Shown: positions 23,885 to 34,616 of the stretch, piece after piece
Layout of the letters: each line of letters begins with the position of its first letter
How positions within the stretch are numbered: position 1 is the stretch's first letter
Source: Ceratotherium simum simum
Lineage: Eukaryota; Chordata; Mammalia; Perissodactyla; Rhinocerotidae
Assembly (NCBI RefSeq): GCF_000283155.1
Contig: NW_004454207.1
Location: 8,902,313-8,966,312 of the forward strand
DNA length: 64,000 nt
Direction: 5' to 3'
The notes under the pieces: model-generated
What the model saw: only the letters and a program-made list of their open reading frames with translations
Database searches by the model: none
What the model was told of the DNA's origin: nothing
Position numbers and translations under genes: made by a program

Positions 23885-24430
23885 TTTCAGATTAGCAGGC
23901 TCTGCTTGGTTTCCTCACTGGAAGCAAGTCCTTACTACACACACAACATGAAAGTGGGAAGACACTTCCTAACACATAAGAACTGAGGTCTAGAGCAGTT
24001 AAGATACAGGACAAAGTTTCTACCAGCTAAGAACCCAGATCAGCTGAGACTCAGGAGTACACAGCAGAATCTCCAGGAGAACTCTTCCAAAATATACCTG
24101 TCCCTCCACCACAATTGGATGGGGAGGACCCAGGCACAGAGTGCTGATGCACATCCCCAGGGAAAAAAACACCAGCTAGATAGTTCTCCCAGCATCAACT
24201 AATCATGAGGTAAAGTGGAGGGGAAAAAATGACAGAGATACCATCTACTGGTATATGCATGAAAGCTCCCTGGGAGAATTCATGAGAAATAAAACATCAC
24301 AGCCCATAGGGAGGGTCACTGGATAGCTGGAGGACTGGGATGGGAAGATAACTTTTCACCGTAAGCACTTTGCACCTTTTGAATTTTGAATCATGTGGAG
24401 GTATAAACTATTCTACAAACTAACTTTGAA
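23885..24430. other. Unassigned sequence
   Basis: No gene is seen. 'ggatagctggaggactggga' and the following bases may be a decayed L1 3' end. Confidence 0.3.
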
Positions 24431-24441
24431 AAATAATTTAA

Positions 24442-24711
24442 GAGCCAGCACTGATGGCCTAGTGGTTCAAGTTCGGCACGCTCACTGCTTTGGCAGCCCG
24501 GGTTCAGCTCCAGGGCATGGAACCACACCACCCATCTGTCAGTTGCCATGCTGTGGTGGTGGCTCACATAGAAGAACTACAAGGACCTACAACCAGAATA
24601 TACAACTATGTACTGGGGCTTTGGGGAGGAAAAAAAAGAGAGAGAGAGGAAGATAGGCAAAAGATGTTAGCTCAGGGCAAATCTTTCCCAGCAAAAAAAT
24701 AAAAATAAAAT
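24442..24711 (+). mobile_element. Older ERE SINE copy
   Basis: The head is diverged ('gatggcctagtggttcaagt'), with B box 'ggttcagctccagg'. It carries both 'ctatgtactggggctttggg' and a following 'gatgttagctcagggc', so it looks like the ancestral form from which both tail types derive. The duplication aaataatttaa at 24431-24441 and 24712-24722 is still perfect. Confidence 0.88.
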
Positions 24712-24722
24712 AAATAATTTAA

Positions 24723-26514
24723 ACATTTCTCCAGCAAGCAGCTGTAGTCTCTATGCCCAACAAACAGATGAACATTGTGAACTGCTTCCCCTTTCAAATA
24801 TTTTCCTCAGTTGGTGACACCCCTAACCTCATTCTCCCCTCCCAACCCCCCAAAGCTAATTACTTCTGTTCTTTTCTTTCCTGATAGTCAAAGGTAGCAA
24901 TTAAGCTAACAAATCACCATCAAATAACAAACTTACTTTGCCCAACCTGCTCTAGGTCTCATGGATGAGCTCCTTGACAGAATATGTGTGGGCTGACACC
25001 TCTGTTTTCCATCTAATATTTTATTGAGAACAAAAGGACAGTGAGAAATCACTGGTTCAGTGGTGAAAACTGTCCCATTTTGTTCAAGTTGTGAAGAGGT
25101 TTTTTATTTTTTATTTTTTTAATGATCAAAATAGGAGAAAGGCAAAGCCCATTTATGAAGCCATTCATGTCAAATGAATTTCAGCCAGAAGCTAGCATGT
25201 AAAACACTCAAGCAGAAGGTAGCATCCAGACAGTCTGGTGAAGAAGATGGAGATCCATGAAGAAGGTGGCTAAAGCGAGGGGAGAGCAAAGCCAGGAAGG
25301 CCTTTTCCAGTTCTCACCCAAAACAAGATTTAAGCACCTCCTTCTAGCTCCAGGCACAAAAATGAGAACTAGCTGGAATAATTAGAGAGGACACTAAGCT
25401 AATTAAAGACTTTTCACATAGGGAGTGGGTGTGTGATGGATAAAACTGGTGCAGCCCCAGAGGACCAGACCTAGAACAGGGCCCCAAGTCTTCCAAGTCT
25501 AGAATAGTCCAGAAAAATCTGGCAAAAACACAAGGGCTGGTGTTTGCATACTGACTAGTAAAAAGGTGAAGTTTAAGGAGATAGTAATTCAAACTGTCTT
25601 GACATGTTGTACTTGGGTGCGTAACTTAAATTTGTTATGCAAAATGAAATGAGCAATTAATGAACAGTTAAATATTTATAGTATTGAATCCAAGACACTG
25701 AGGAAGAAACAGCAGCATGAGTTGAATAGCACTTCATCTTGCCACTCTGTCACCTCCACTTGGGGACAGAGCAGCTTCCTGCGGTGGCCTCACCACTTCC
25801 CTGGTCACTGGCAGAAAAGCCTTTACTGGGCTTTTCTTGCCAACTGAATACAGTTCAGCAAGGATAAATATCACAGGAATTTTTGTTATTCGTGTTTTTT
25901 GTTCCTGAGCCTAACCATAAGCACAGTTTATCACTGAGGTAAGGTCCATGAGTTACATTTTGCTTTAAGTATCCCCTACTGAAAACTATAGAACTGTCTG
26001 TAAGATATTTATCCATAAAATCACAATCGAGTTGAAGACCAAGTGCTCCTAATCAACCAGGATGCCAGCGTACCTGTGCCCTCTGAAGGAGTTTCAGCAA
26101 AGAAACGTGCAACTCCATCCTCCCTTTATGAGTGAATTCGAGTCGTCACCGTGACGTTGCAGCATTTGCTCCCATGATCGAAATATTCTTAATGGACCTG
26201 AGTAACTGCCTAGGAAGTTACCCAAGCAACTAACTCACAATACTTCAGGATGTAGGAGGAAATTCAAAATTCCTCCACAGGATGAAAGGGATGTAACCAA
26301 AGGAGGTGCCTGGAAGGACAGGGCAAAAATGAGGTACCTCCCAAAGGAAACATCAGCCCAAAACATTAAAAAACAACAAAAGCATACTTGCTCTTTTCGT
26401 CTATTCATTTGGAATCTTCCACTGGGATCCTGGGGCTTCTACCAAGTGTTCTCCAAAATGGTTGGGCCATCCAGGAAGCCCCAGGGGACACAGATTCTGA
26501 TCTTCAAGTTAGAA
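24723..26514. other. 1.8 kb of unassigned sequence
   Basis: It is AT-rich and unique-looking, with no gene, no confident repeat and no frame with a domain. Confidence 0.35.
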
Positions 26515-26765
26515 ATTTACCAGGAAGGGGTGACGAAAGTTTTCAAAATAGATAGTGGTGCTGGTTGCACAACACTGTGGATGTCCTTAATGCCACTAAA
26601 TTGTGCACTTAAAAATGGTTAAAATGGCTAATTTTATTATACATATTTTATCATAATTTTAAAAATTAATGATGTAATATACCAAAAACCATTGAATTGC
26701 ACACTTTAGATGGGTGAATTGTATGATATGTGAATTATATCTCAATAAAACTGTTTTTAAAAAAC
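26515..26765 (+). mobile_element. L1 3'UTR fragment
   Basis: 'gatagtggtgctggttgcac', 'ttgtgcacttaaaaatggtt', then 'cattgaattgcacactttag' and 'gtgaattatatctcaataaa'. Only the last 250 bases of the element are present. Confidence 0.85.
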
Positions 26766-27314
26766 TTACCTGGGAAAAAGGCTGTAGAAAGAGCCTCACC
26801 GGGGGACGCAGGAGTCTGACATTTACTGAGCATCTATATGAGGTGCTGGTTCTCTCACAGTGAAAGGGAGTTGGCTTCTGCAGCCAGGGGACCGTGTCAC
26901 TTTGCCTGTCTGAGTCTTAGTTTCATCATCTGATGGTGTGTGCCATGTGCCAAGGACCCTTCGAGCTCTTCAGCTGCAGGGACCGATGTGTGAGTGGCAG
27001 AGGACCCACCACCTGTCCCCGGGCACATAAGCACATCCCACTAGGAAGGCAAAACCTCAAGGGAGCCCAACACGGGAGAAATAAGTTCAACAACTTCGTG
27101 ACCCAGGTGTTGACAGGAGAGGCAAGAGCTGTGTTAAGACACTTTCTACTCAAAGAACAAAATGGGGAAAGAGCGTCAGAGTCCTGCTCTCAGGTGACTT
27201 CTTGGTTCATTTGTAAAACAAAGGCTGTGGCCACAGAGGAAAACCTTATGTTCCCCAGTGGTTGAAGAGGAAGAAAGGACAGTGGTCCAACCATCTGTGG
27301 AGCCCTCAGAGCAG
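26766..27314. other. Unassigned sequence with a probable MIR scrap
   Basis: Bases near 26870-26940 ('ctgtctgagtcttagtttca' then 'tcatctgatgg') fit the MIR core. No gene is seen. Frames at 26926-27265 lie on both strands. Confidence 0.4.
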
Positions 27315-27511
27315 GCTTCCTGACATTCCAGGCTGGAAAACTGCTGTGGGGGCTGTCCTGCACACTGTAGGATGTATAGCAGTGTCCCTGGCCTCTGCCC
27401 ACCAGATGCCAGTAAACTGCCCTCCCCCAACCAGCTGTGACAACCAAGTGTCTCCAGACATTGCCAAATGTCCCCCTGGGGGGCAGAATCACTCCCCGTT
27501 GAGAACCACTG
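27315..27511 (-). mobile_element. hAT-Charlie MITE (MER5A-like)
   Basis: On the minus strand it begins CAGTGGTTCTCAACGGGGAG, passes 'ggacatttggcaatgtctgg' and 'ggcagaggccagggacactg', and decays toward the other end. These are MER5A landmarks recalled from memory. The left boundary is approximate. Confidence 0.8.
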
Positions 27512-27734
27512 CCAGAGAGAATTTTCTATCTTGAACTGGCAGTTCTTTGTTGAAGCCACGTGACATGTGTGGCGTTACCCTTCTCATCCACTGCAGTGCT
27601 GGCCACCGTGAACTGTCAGCAAACAGACCCTTTCAGCATGCTCTGCCTGGGAGATTTTACAGAAGTGCACACACACTGCTGGCAGCCAATAGCCTCGGAG
27701 AATTTTAAGTAGTAACCATACTTGGGTGAAAGGG

Positions 27735-27860
27735 TTACTCATTCATTCATTCATTAACATATGGCACTTTCTATATGCCAGGCAATGAGCCAGGCCAGTG
27801 TAGTTGGGGACACCAGTCAGAGATGAACAGACTTAATACAAGATGAAGTGTTGTACAGCA
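27735..27860 (+). repeat. Ancient dispersed repeat headed by (ATTC)n
   Basis: 'tcattcattcattcattaac' is followed by 'ctatatgccaggcaatgagc' and a degenerate 'acaccagtcagagatgaaca'. The same arrangement recurs at 28845, 32627, 53058, 58340 and 62968, so it is an old interspersed family. I cannot name it safely. Confidence 0.55.
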
Positions 27861-27895
27861 ACCTTTGGAGTAGGCCTCAAAAGATGAACGAGGGG

Positions 27896-28374
27896 TGTAG
27901 TAGGCTGAATAATAGCCCCCCAAAGATGTCCATGTCCTAATCCCCAGAACCTGTGAATATGTTACCTTCCATGGCAAAAGGGACTTGGCAGATGTGATTA
28001 AGTTAAGGATCTTGAGATGGGGAGGGTATCCTGGATTATCCAGATGGGCCCAATATAACACAACAGTCCTTAGAAAAGGAAGGCAGGAGGGTCAGAGTAA
28101 GAGAGAAGGAGATATGAGGACAGAAGCAGAGGCTAGAGTGATGCAGCCACAAGCCAAGGAATGCGGGGCCATCTCTAGAAGCTGCAAAAGGCAAGGAAAT
28201 GGATTTTCCCCTAGAACCTCCAGAGAGAACACAGCCCTACCAACACCTTGATATCAACCCAATAAAACCCATTTTGGACCTCTGATCTCCAGAAGTGTAA
28301 GATTACAAATTTATGTTGTTTTAAGCCACTGGGTTTTTAGTAACTTATTACAGCAGCAAGAGGAAACTAATACA
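27896..28374 (+). mobile_element. MLT1 solo LTR, well preserved
   Basis: It runs from 'tgtagtaggctgaataatag' through 'gatgtccatgtcctaatccc', 'aagttaaggatcttgagatg' and 'ttatgttgttttaagccact' to 'agaggaaactaataca'. It is full length for the family with no internal region. Confidence 0.93.
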
Positions 28375-28949
28375 GGGAGACTACGAGGCAGAGAACAGAG
28401 TGAAATCCATTCCCCATCAAGCGAACTATGTGGGAAAGGCTCAGAGACCTGGGGGATCATGGATCAAAAAAAGGCACGGGGTGGCTGCCAAGCTTCACAA
28501 AGGCTTTGCTAAGGCATTGAGGATCTAAGGCAGCTGAAGAAGGGTAGAGACAAGGGGTTAATTCCAGAAACACTTGGGGCTTGACCGTACATTGGAAGGG
28601 GCTGAGAGAGGGGAGAGGGGAAGGAAGAAGAGGCAAGGTGAACAGCAGAATACCTACGGAAGTGACCGGAAAGGTGGTAATACCCTCAAGGAAATGGGGA
28701 CTAAAAGAGTCAGGCAGGTATCATGGAGGAGAAATGCTGAGCTCAGTTTACAACATGCTCTGTTTGAGGTGTGTCTAATACACACCTGAGGGAAGTTAGC
28801 TAGAAGGTGAGGAATAATAATTAACTCAACCAATATTAATTTTAGGCTTACCATGTGCCAGGCACAGGGACACAATGACCAAACCAATGCAGTTCCTGCC
28901 CTCCTTAAATGTGGAAGAGAGAAGTTGAAGAGTCAGTATCAGTGATATG
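28375..28949. other. Unassigned sequence with an ancient repeat scrap
   Basis: No gene is seen. Bases 28845-28915 ('ttaccatgtgccaggcacag') belong to the old family described at 27735. The frames at 28574-28887 are chance. Confidence 0.4.
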
Positions 28950-29224
28950 CTATGAGAGAGACTTGACTGGCCATTGCTGCCTGGGAAGATGGAAGGGACC
29001 ATGAGCCAAGGAATGTGGGCAGACTCTGAAAGCTGGGAAAAGCAAGAAAAGGGATTCTCCCCTAGAGTCTCCAGAAGGAATGCAACCCTGCTGACATCTT
29101 GATCTTAGCCCAGCGAGACCCGTGTTGGACTTCTGATCTCTAGAACTTTAAGATAATAAACCTGTGGTGTTTTAGGCACCAACTGTGTGGTAATTTGCTA
29201 CAGCAGCAATTAGAAACTAATACA
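28950..29224 (+). mobile_element. MLT1 LTR, 3' part only
   Basis: Only the right half of the LTR is present, from 'gagagagacttgactggcca' through 'gggaccatgagccaaggaat' and 'aataaacctgtggtgtttta' to 'gcaattagaaactaatacag'. It lies 0.6 kb from another MLT1 in the same orientation, but the 5' half is missing, so it is not an intact tandem provirus. Confidence 0.88.
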
Positions 29225-29251
29225 GGTACCAGGTATAGAAAATCATGAACA

Positions 29252-29489
29252 GGGGCCGGCCCCGTGGCATAGCAGTTAAATGCGCATGCTCCGCTGCTGG
29301 CGCCCCGGGTTCGGATCCCGGGCACGCACTGACGCACAGCTTGTCAGGCCATGCTGTGGCGGTGTCCCACATAAAGTGGAGGAAGATAGGCACGGATGTT
29401 AGCTCAGGGCCAGTCTTCCTCAGCAAAAGAAAAAAAAAAGGAGGATTGGCATGGATGTTAGCTCAGGGCTGATCTTCCTCAAAAAAACA
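29252..29489 (+). mobile_element. ERE SINE, long-tail subtype
   Basis: It has the head, the B-box region 'ggttcggatcccgggcacgc', 'cccacataaagtggaggaag' and two 'gatgttagctcagggc' modules separated by an A-rich linker. The target duplication aaaatcatga is at 29239-29248 and 29490-29499. Confidence 0.94.
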
Positions 29490-29500
29490 AAAATCATGAC

Positions 29501-29898
29501 CAAATATCGAAAATCCTAATCATGTTAACAATGTATTTTTAATGTCCCTTCTAAGGAGAATGGAGGGAAAAGATGGGTGAAGGGACAGACCTGTGTGATA
29601 CTCTGGTAAAAGTCCAGGTGACAAACACTGCAATGGGCTGGCTAGTGTCATTAACGTCCCGGTGTTGGAGGTCTGGCTCGGACTGGATTCATGGAAGAGT
29701 CAACACTGTACTGTTCCAGTAACTCCATGAGAGGTTTGTTTCGAACTAAGAGCATCTTCTCCTTCTCTAAGGAGTCACTTCATGTGTCACTTCTAATAGC
29801 ATCTTATTTTATGACCAGAGTGCCCGTGTACTCTTCAGTGACCCATACACTCTGGACCTCAGCTTTCTCATCTGCAAGGCAAGGAGGTTCTACACTTG
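29501..29898. other. Unassigned sequence with a MIR scrap
   Basis: 'ctctggacctcagctttctc' with 'atctgcaaggcaagg' at about 29848-29888 fits a MIR core. No gene is seen. Confidence 0.4.
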
Positions 29899-30081
29899 AC
29901 CTTGACCATGCATCAGAACCACCTGGATGGCTCGTTAATACACAGATTGCTGGGCTCCACCCCCAGAGTTCCTGATTCAGTAGGTCAGAGTTGGGGCCAG
30001 AGAATTTGTATCTCTAATGGGATCCCAGGGGAGGCTGATGCTGCGGGTCTCTCACATCATATCACACTCTGAGAACCACTG
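29899..30081 (+). mobile_element. hAT-Charlie MITE (MER20-like)
   Basis: 'gcatcagaaccacctggatg', 'gctgggctccacccccagag' and 'tcctgattcagtaggtcaga' lead to the terminal 'tgagaaccactg'. The left end is decayed. Confidence 0.75.
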
Positions 30082-31099
30082 TACAGAATTAGAGACTCTC
30101 CTCTCACACTGAAAAGATTCTGGTATTCTCCTGCCCTGCATCTTTCCCATTAAGAGCTGCCCGGACTTCTCAGTTCTTAGCAGTCTGCTCTGTGTTACTC
30201 TGAATCTCTTCCCTTGGTATAGCATTTCAGTTGTCCATTCTGCCTAATGTTGAACAACAGTCCCCAGACTAGAGCTGGCCGTATAAAGGAAGTAGCGACA
30301 GAATATACCTAGAAAGCCAATCTCCTCCCCGACCCCACCTCCTATTCCCTGCCCCCACTCATCACTTAGCTAACTCGGAGACAGAGAAGCAGCTCCTGCC
30401 ATCTGGGATCCGGCTGGGCACTCTCCTGCTGAACACAGACAATTCCCCAGAACACCAACATCAGACAAGGCCACTCTGTGACGAGGATGGGACAAGACAA
30501 AGACAAGACCACTCCATAATCATGTCTGAACTTGGAGAACACGTGAACCTTGTGCAAACCACAAACGTCACCAAACACCCCCCAGTCCTGGCTGAGATGA
30601 GTGACTGCTGCTTCTTTACCAACCACAGCCTCTGTCTAGTCTTCCCTGCTTCTCAAGGAGATTTACTGAGACACCCAATCACGGAGTTCCCCCTGCTTTC
30701 CGACAGCATCCAATCCAGAGCAACGCCCGGCTACCTTAAATGCTCCCCAAGGGGCACCGCCACAGGCCCCAGTCCTCCGTGTGGTCCTTTCTGACACCCA
30801 CTTGCTGCGATGCCCACTGTTCCCCAGAGTGTGCGTTCTCCCTCGCTGCAAGAAGAAACAGGCTTGTTCCACTCCAGGGGTGTTCCTGGGGGCTGTGGCT
30901 GGAGGGTGGTGACGACTCAACTTTCAGATTTCAGCTTACACACAGTCTCCTCAAAGACATTGTCCTTACGCCTCTCCAGCCAAAGTCAGATTCCTCCTCT
31001 CTCATCTCCTTCCAGGAGACCTACCATGGCTTATAATTACATATTGTCATGAGTACTGCATTCAAGTCTACCTCTTCCACCAGACTGAGAAGCCCAAGT
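30082..31099. other. Unassigned sequence
   Basis: No gene is seen. Frames on both strands at 30366-31052 overlap each other and carry no domain. Confidence 0.35.
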
Positions 31100-31175
31100 C
31101 GGCGGGGCCATGTGTGTTGTGCGCCTGTTCCTAGCACAATGCCTGGCTTTACAAAGCAGGAGGTGAATAAATATT
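31100..31175 (+). repeat. L2 LINE 3' end fragment
   Basis: 'ctgttcctagcacaatgcct' is followed by 'ggaggtgaataaatattgga', the typical end of L2. The terminal repeat merges into a TGGA simple repeat. Confidence 0.65.
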
Positions 31176-31218
31176 GGATGGATGGATGAATGGATGGATG
31201 GACAGACAAATGGATGAA
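31170..31218 (+). repeat. (TGGA)n microsatellite
   Basis: About 11 TGGA/TGAA tetranucleotides with a few substitutions follow the L2 end. Confidence 0.85.
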
Positions 31219-32622
31219 TATTGACCATTGTATGCAATCTACTTTAAAACAATTAGAAATACAAGAGTTGATGAGAGAATGTCGGTAATGCAAGAACTGA
31301 AGGGGTCAGAGAAGAAATAACCAAGGTCTGTGAACTAGGACACAGGCAAGGTTTTGCCTGGGCTGTGGTGGAGAGAAGCGGGCCAAGTAAAGGTCATGAA
31401 CCACACAGGAGGAGTCTTGTCTTCCATTTCTAACTTGAGACTGGGTGTGGAGGCCAACACGTTATATTCATTTTCGCTTTAGTTTAGCATAAAGCAGTCT
31501 AACACCAAAACAATACATTGCTAAAAACAGTTCAAACTTGCTTGTTACTCTGGAATTCTTTAAACAGAAATCATTTGATGGGCTTGTGAATCCTTCACTA
31601 CTCACAGATTTGGGTCATAATAATATTTGTGCAATTGTAATGACAAGAGGGTTTCCTGGTATATGGCACTGTAGGCATCTCCCCGCAAGCTCAGAGGGCA
31701 CATTCTGAGTGGGCTTTTGTAAGAGGCCATTTCACAACGAGCTGGCTTCACTTCAGAGTTAGGGATTTGATGCTTTTCAGCTACTTTGCAGACCAAAGAC
31801 CATATAATACAGTTTTATTGTGTTATCCATCAACAGAAAAATCATGAGGCCAGGTATGAATGCAAGCATATGGAATTGATAAACTTGATGAATCTTCTGA
31901 AAACTAAAGAGCCTTGAGGGATTGGGGAAGGGTGGGGTGTACCTGTGTGTACACATACCCACTTCAGAAACAGCAGTGTTAGGTGGCTCCATGGGAAGAC
32001 ATACAGAATCAATCATTAAATACCTATACTTCACAAATACATGACTGAAGGTGCTTTAGAAAAAAGCAGGGGATCTTTAGCCACAAACTACTACAAGCAT
32101 CTTAAATCTCACTATAAACATTTTAATGAATTAAATGACAGTATTCATTTTAATCTTATCACCTCTAAGTATCAAGACCTGAAATAAATGAAAATCCCTT
32201 TCTGCACCCCCCTCCCTTTTGTAATGGTTACAGTAAAAAAGATTAAGCTTGAAAGGACTATAAACTGCAGAAGCACTCTCTAATTTTCTTAGGAGGTTCT
32301 GGATAATGAAAACAGTTCAGACTTGAATGATAAACAGATCTGTTTCTTCTTTAATGGGACTCGGTCCTCTTCCCACTAAGATATAGAAAGCACGGTCCAG
32401 TCAGGCGAGAAGACATTTGGATCCAACTTCTTTTTGTGTGCAAGCCTCTGGTGACCCACTCAAAACGAAAAGTGATCAAAACAACATTTTTGGTTACCTC
32501 AGGAGAAACCAATCTGTTACTAAAGTGATGGGTGAACTAAAGCATCGTATTAGGTGCCAAAGAAAAACGAGAGTGCAAGCTGAGTGTTTTGTCTTCCACA
32601 GAGTAGGAGGTTCTCATACCCT
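31219..32622. other. 1.4 kb of unassigned sequence
   Basis: It is AT-rich and unique-looking, with no gene or confident repeat. Confidence 0.35.
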
Positions 32623-32930
32623 CTAATTCATTCATTCATTCATTCAATAAATATTTATTTAGGGCCTGTTCCGTGCCAGGCACCAAAGAAAACAGTGCTG
32701 AGCAAAACAGTGTGACACAGCGCTGTCCCTATGGTCATGGAGCTTACAGTAGGGGAGATCGATGTTAAATTCAAATAAATCTGTAATACTGCTGTAGAAA
32801 AGAAAAGGCGCTATAAGAGAAGGAGTTTAGACTGGGGGTGGTGTGGGGATCAAAGAAGGGCACCTAGAAAAAAGTGACATTGAAGCTGAGAGGCCATCAG
32901 ACCCCTACCACTTTAGAGGCAGAAAACCGT
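32623..32930 (+). repeat. Ancient dispersed repeat headed by (ATTC)n
   Basis: A pure (ATTC)5-type head leads into 'caataaatatttatttaggg', 'ccgtgccaggcaccaaagaa', 'tggtcatggagcttacagta' and 'gtgacattgaagctgagagg'. It is a longer copy of the family seen at 27735. Confidence 0.65.
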
Positions 32931-33439
32931 TTTGGCAAATGACCACAAATGGGATTTTAACTTTGCCTGTCGACAACTGACTGGGTTAAACCACCCCTTT
33001 TCCAGGGCATCTTTCTTCATGAGCACCCTATCTCATGAGCTCGCCTATCACTGTCTGACTCGACTACTCAGATCCTATTACCTGAGCACAAAAAGGTCTC
33101 ACTATATTATGATTTATTATAATCTACAGCTTTCCTATGCATGGCCTAGAAATACCCAAAAATAATCTGCCAGAGACATGAAAAACAGAGACGGCTGCCA
33201 GCAGGAATATTACCTGGGAGGGCCAAGCGTTTAATAGCCCAGGCAATCACAAATCCTTTGCCCAATAAAGTGCCAAGTCCTCTGGGCAAAGCGGTTCCAA
33301 CACTCCGGGTGTATACTAGATGGGACCCAGGGGGCCTAACGGTTAGTTGCCTACTTGCAACTGATGTTTGATCAGTAAATCGAGGACTGGATCACCGTTT
33401 CCAGTCCCCCGACCCTGCAGACTTAGAGGATCTGAGAAG
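32931..33439. other. Unassigned sequence leading into the CpG island
   Basis: Composition shifts from AT-rich to GC-rich across this stretch. No gene is seen. Confidence 0.35.
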
Positions 33440-34098
33440 TGGCCTTTGAGCATCACGGAGCGGAGAGCTCGCCAGGCTGGAGGAAGGGAGGCGGCAGAGA
33501 GAGGGTCAGGGTCGGGAGGAAGAGGGGTGCCAAGCGAGGCGCATCAGGCGCTCAGGACCCGAGGACGACACGCCAGGCCGGGTACTGGGGCGTTTCCCGC
33601 CCCCCCACCACGTCAGCCCCTAGCAAAGGCAACCCGGCCCCCGGCCGCCCCGAGACCCCGAGATTCCGGCTTCCCCGCGGCGGGGCCAGGTGGGCACCGC
33701 GAGCCCGGCGCAGGGCCGGAACCCACCAGCCCCCGGTACCCGCTTCCTCAGCGCAGAGGAGGGCGCGCTGGGGCGAGAAAATAGCCAAGACAAAACTCTC
33801 CCCGCCCACCCGAAAATGCAACCACACCCCCTTGCATCCCTGAGCCCGAGCCGCCCCGGCCGGCCCCCGCGATCCTCCGCCCAGGCTCCCGCGGGGTTCC
33901 CGTCCACGCCGCGCGGGCTCGGCAGGGACGCGGGCGCGAGTGGGAGTGAATGGGGGTGCGCGAGGCAGGCAGAGTGCCCACCGCGCTGTCACCCGCCGGG
34001 GCCCTGCCCCCGGGGCGCGCTCCTCAGCTCCGCGGTCCCGGGACAGGCGCGCCGCCCCAGGCGGAGGTGGGCACCCGGGCGCCGGGGCGCGGGCGGCC

Positions 34099-34118
34099 GA
34101 CGTGTGCTCTTCGGATCT
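34099..34118 (+). other. Illumina adapter remnant (assembly artefact)
   Basis: The 20-mer GACGTGTGCTCTTCGGATCT differs at one base (34113, G for C) from the 3' end of the standard Illumina read-2 adapter as I know it. In frame it reads DVCSSDL, a peptide known from adapter-contaminated protein predictions. It is non-GC-rich sequence set abruptly inside an extremely GC-rich island. The likeliest reading is a retained adapter at a read or contig end. The single mismatch could be a sequencing or polishing error. Confidence 0.85.
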
Positions 34119-34163
34119 GAGCCGGGCCGGGCCGCCGAGGCAGCGTGAAAGTTGGCGGAGGCG

Positions 34164-34240
34164 GGCGCGGGGGTTGGGGCGCCGGGATCGGGGCGCGGGG
34201 GTCGGGGCGCCGGGATCGGGGTGCGGGAGTCGGGACGCGG
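34164..34240 (+). repeat. GC-rich tandem repeat, about 28-bp unit
   Basis: The string ggggcgccgggatcgggg is repeated with intervening 'cgcgggggtc'/'tgcgggagtc', giving about two and a half units. The multiple runs of four or more G could form G-quadruplexes. It lies just downstream of the adapter-like sequence, so collapse or duplication of the array by the assembler is possible. Confidence 0.7.
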
Positions 34241-34288
34241 CGGCTTCCTCCTCAGTAGTGGCGGCCGCGGCGGCTCAGCGCCGCCCGC

Positions 34289-34350
34289 TGCTGCCTTTGC
34301 TGCTGCTGCTGCCGCTGCTGCCCCGGGGCGACTCCTGCTGCTGCTGCTGC
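34289..34350 (+). repeat. CTG-rich trinucleotide stretch
   Basis: Runs of ctg (four and five units) lie around 'ccgctgctgccccggggcga'. In one plus frame they encode a Leu-rich peptide, and on the minus strand they are GCA runs. They lie upstream of the candidate ATG and are most simply 5'UTR sequence. Confidence 0.7.
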
Positions 34351-34497
34351 ATCGCGGCCCGCTGCGCCCGGCTGCGCCGGGTTTCCTGCTCCCCGCGAGT
34401 GGAAATTGCGAAAAAAAAAAAAAAAGCGCCGCCCAGCCCAGCTCCAGGCAGCCGCGGCCGCGCCGCCCGCTCTCCCCTCCTCCTCGCCGCCGCCGCG

Positions 34498-34516
34498 ATG
34501 CTCCTGCGGCTCCGCC
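34498..34516 (+). CDS. Candidate first-exon start codon, truncated by the gap
   Basis: An ATG lies in a good context (gccgccgcgATGc) at the end of a GC-rich, 5'UTR-like stretch and opens with Met-Leu-Leu-Arg-Leu-Arg before the N gap. The leucine-rich opening would fit a signal peptide or membrane anchor, but six codons cannot decide that. After the gap no frame is clearly coding. Possible splice donors downstream are GCAG|gtgagg near 34900 and CCAG|gtgagg near 35204. I do not recognise the gene. It may equally be a chance ATG in an island whose gene runs the other way. Confidence 0.3.
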
Positions 34517-34616
34517 NNNNNNNNNNNNNNNNNNNNNNNNNNNNNNNNNNNNNNNNNNNNNNNNNNNNNNNNNNNNNNNNNNNNNNNNNNNNNNNNNNNN
34601 NNNNNNNNNNNNNNNN
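34517..34616. other. Assembly gap of exactly 100 N
   Basis: There are one hundred consecutive N. A round 100 is the usual placeholder for a gap of unknown length, so the true missing sequence may be longer or shorter. It lies inside the CpG island directly after the candidate start codon. Confidence 0.98.

Noticed and set aside
28950..29224. A full second MLT1 at this site
   Set aside because: The first half of the LTR cannot be found upstream, so only the 3' part is supported.
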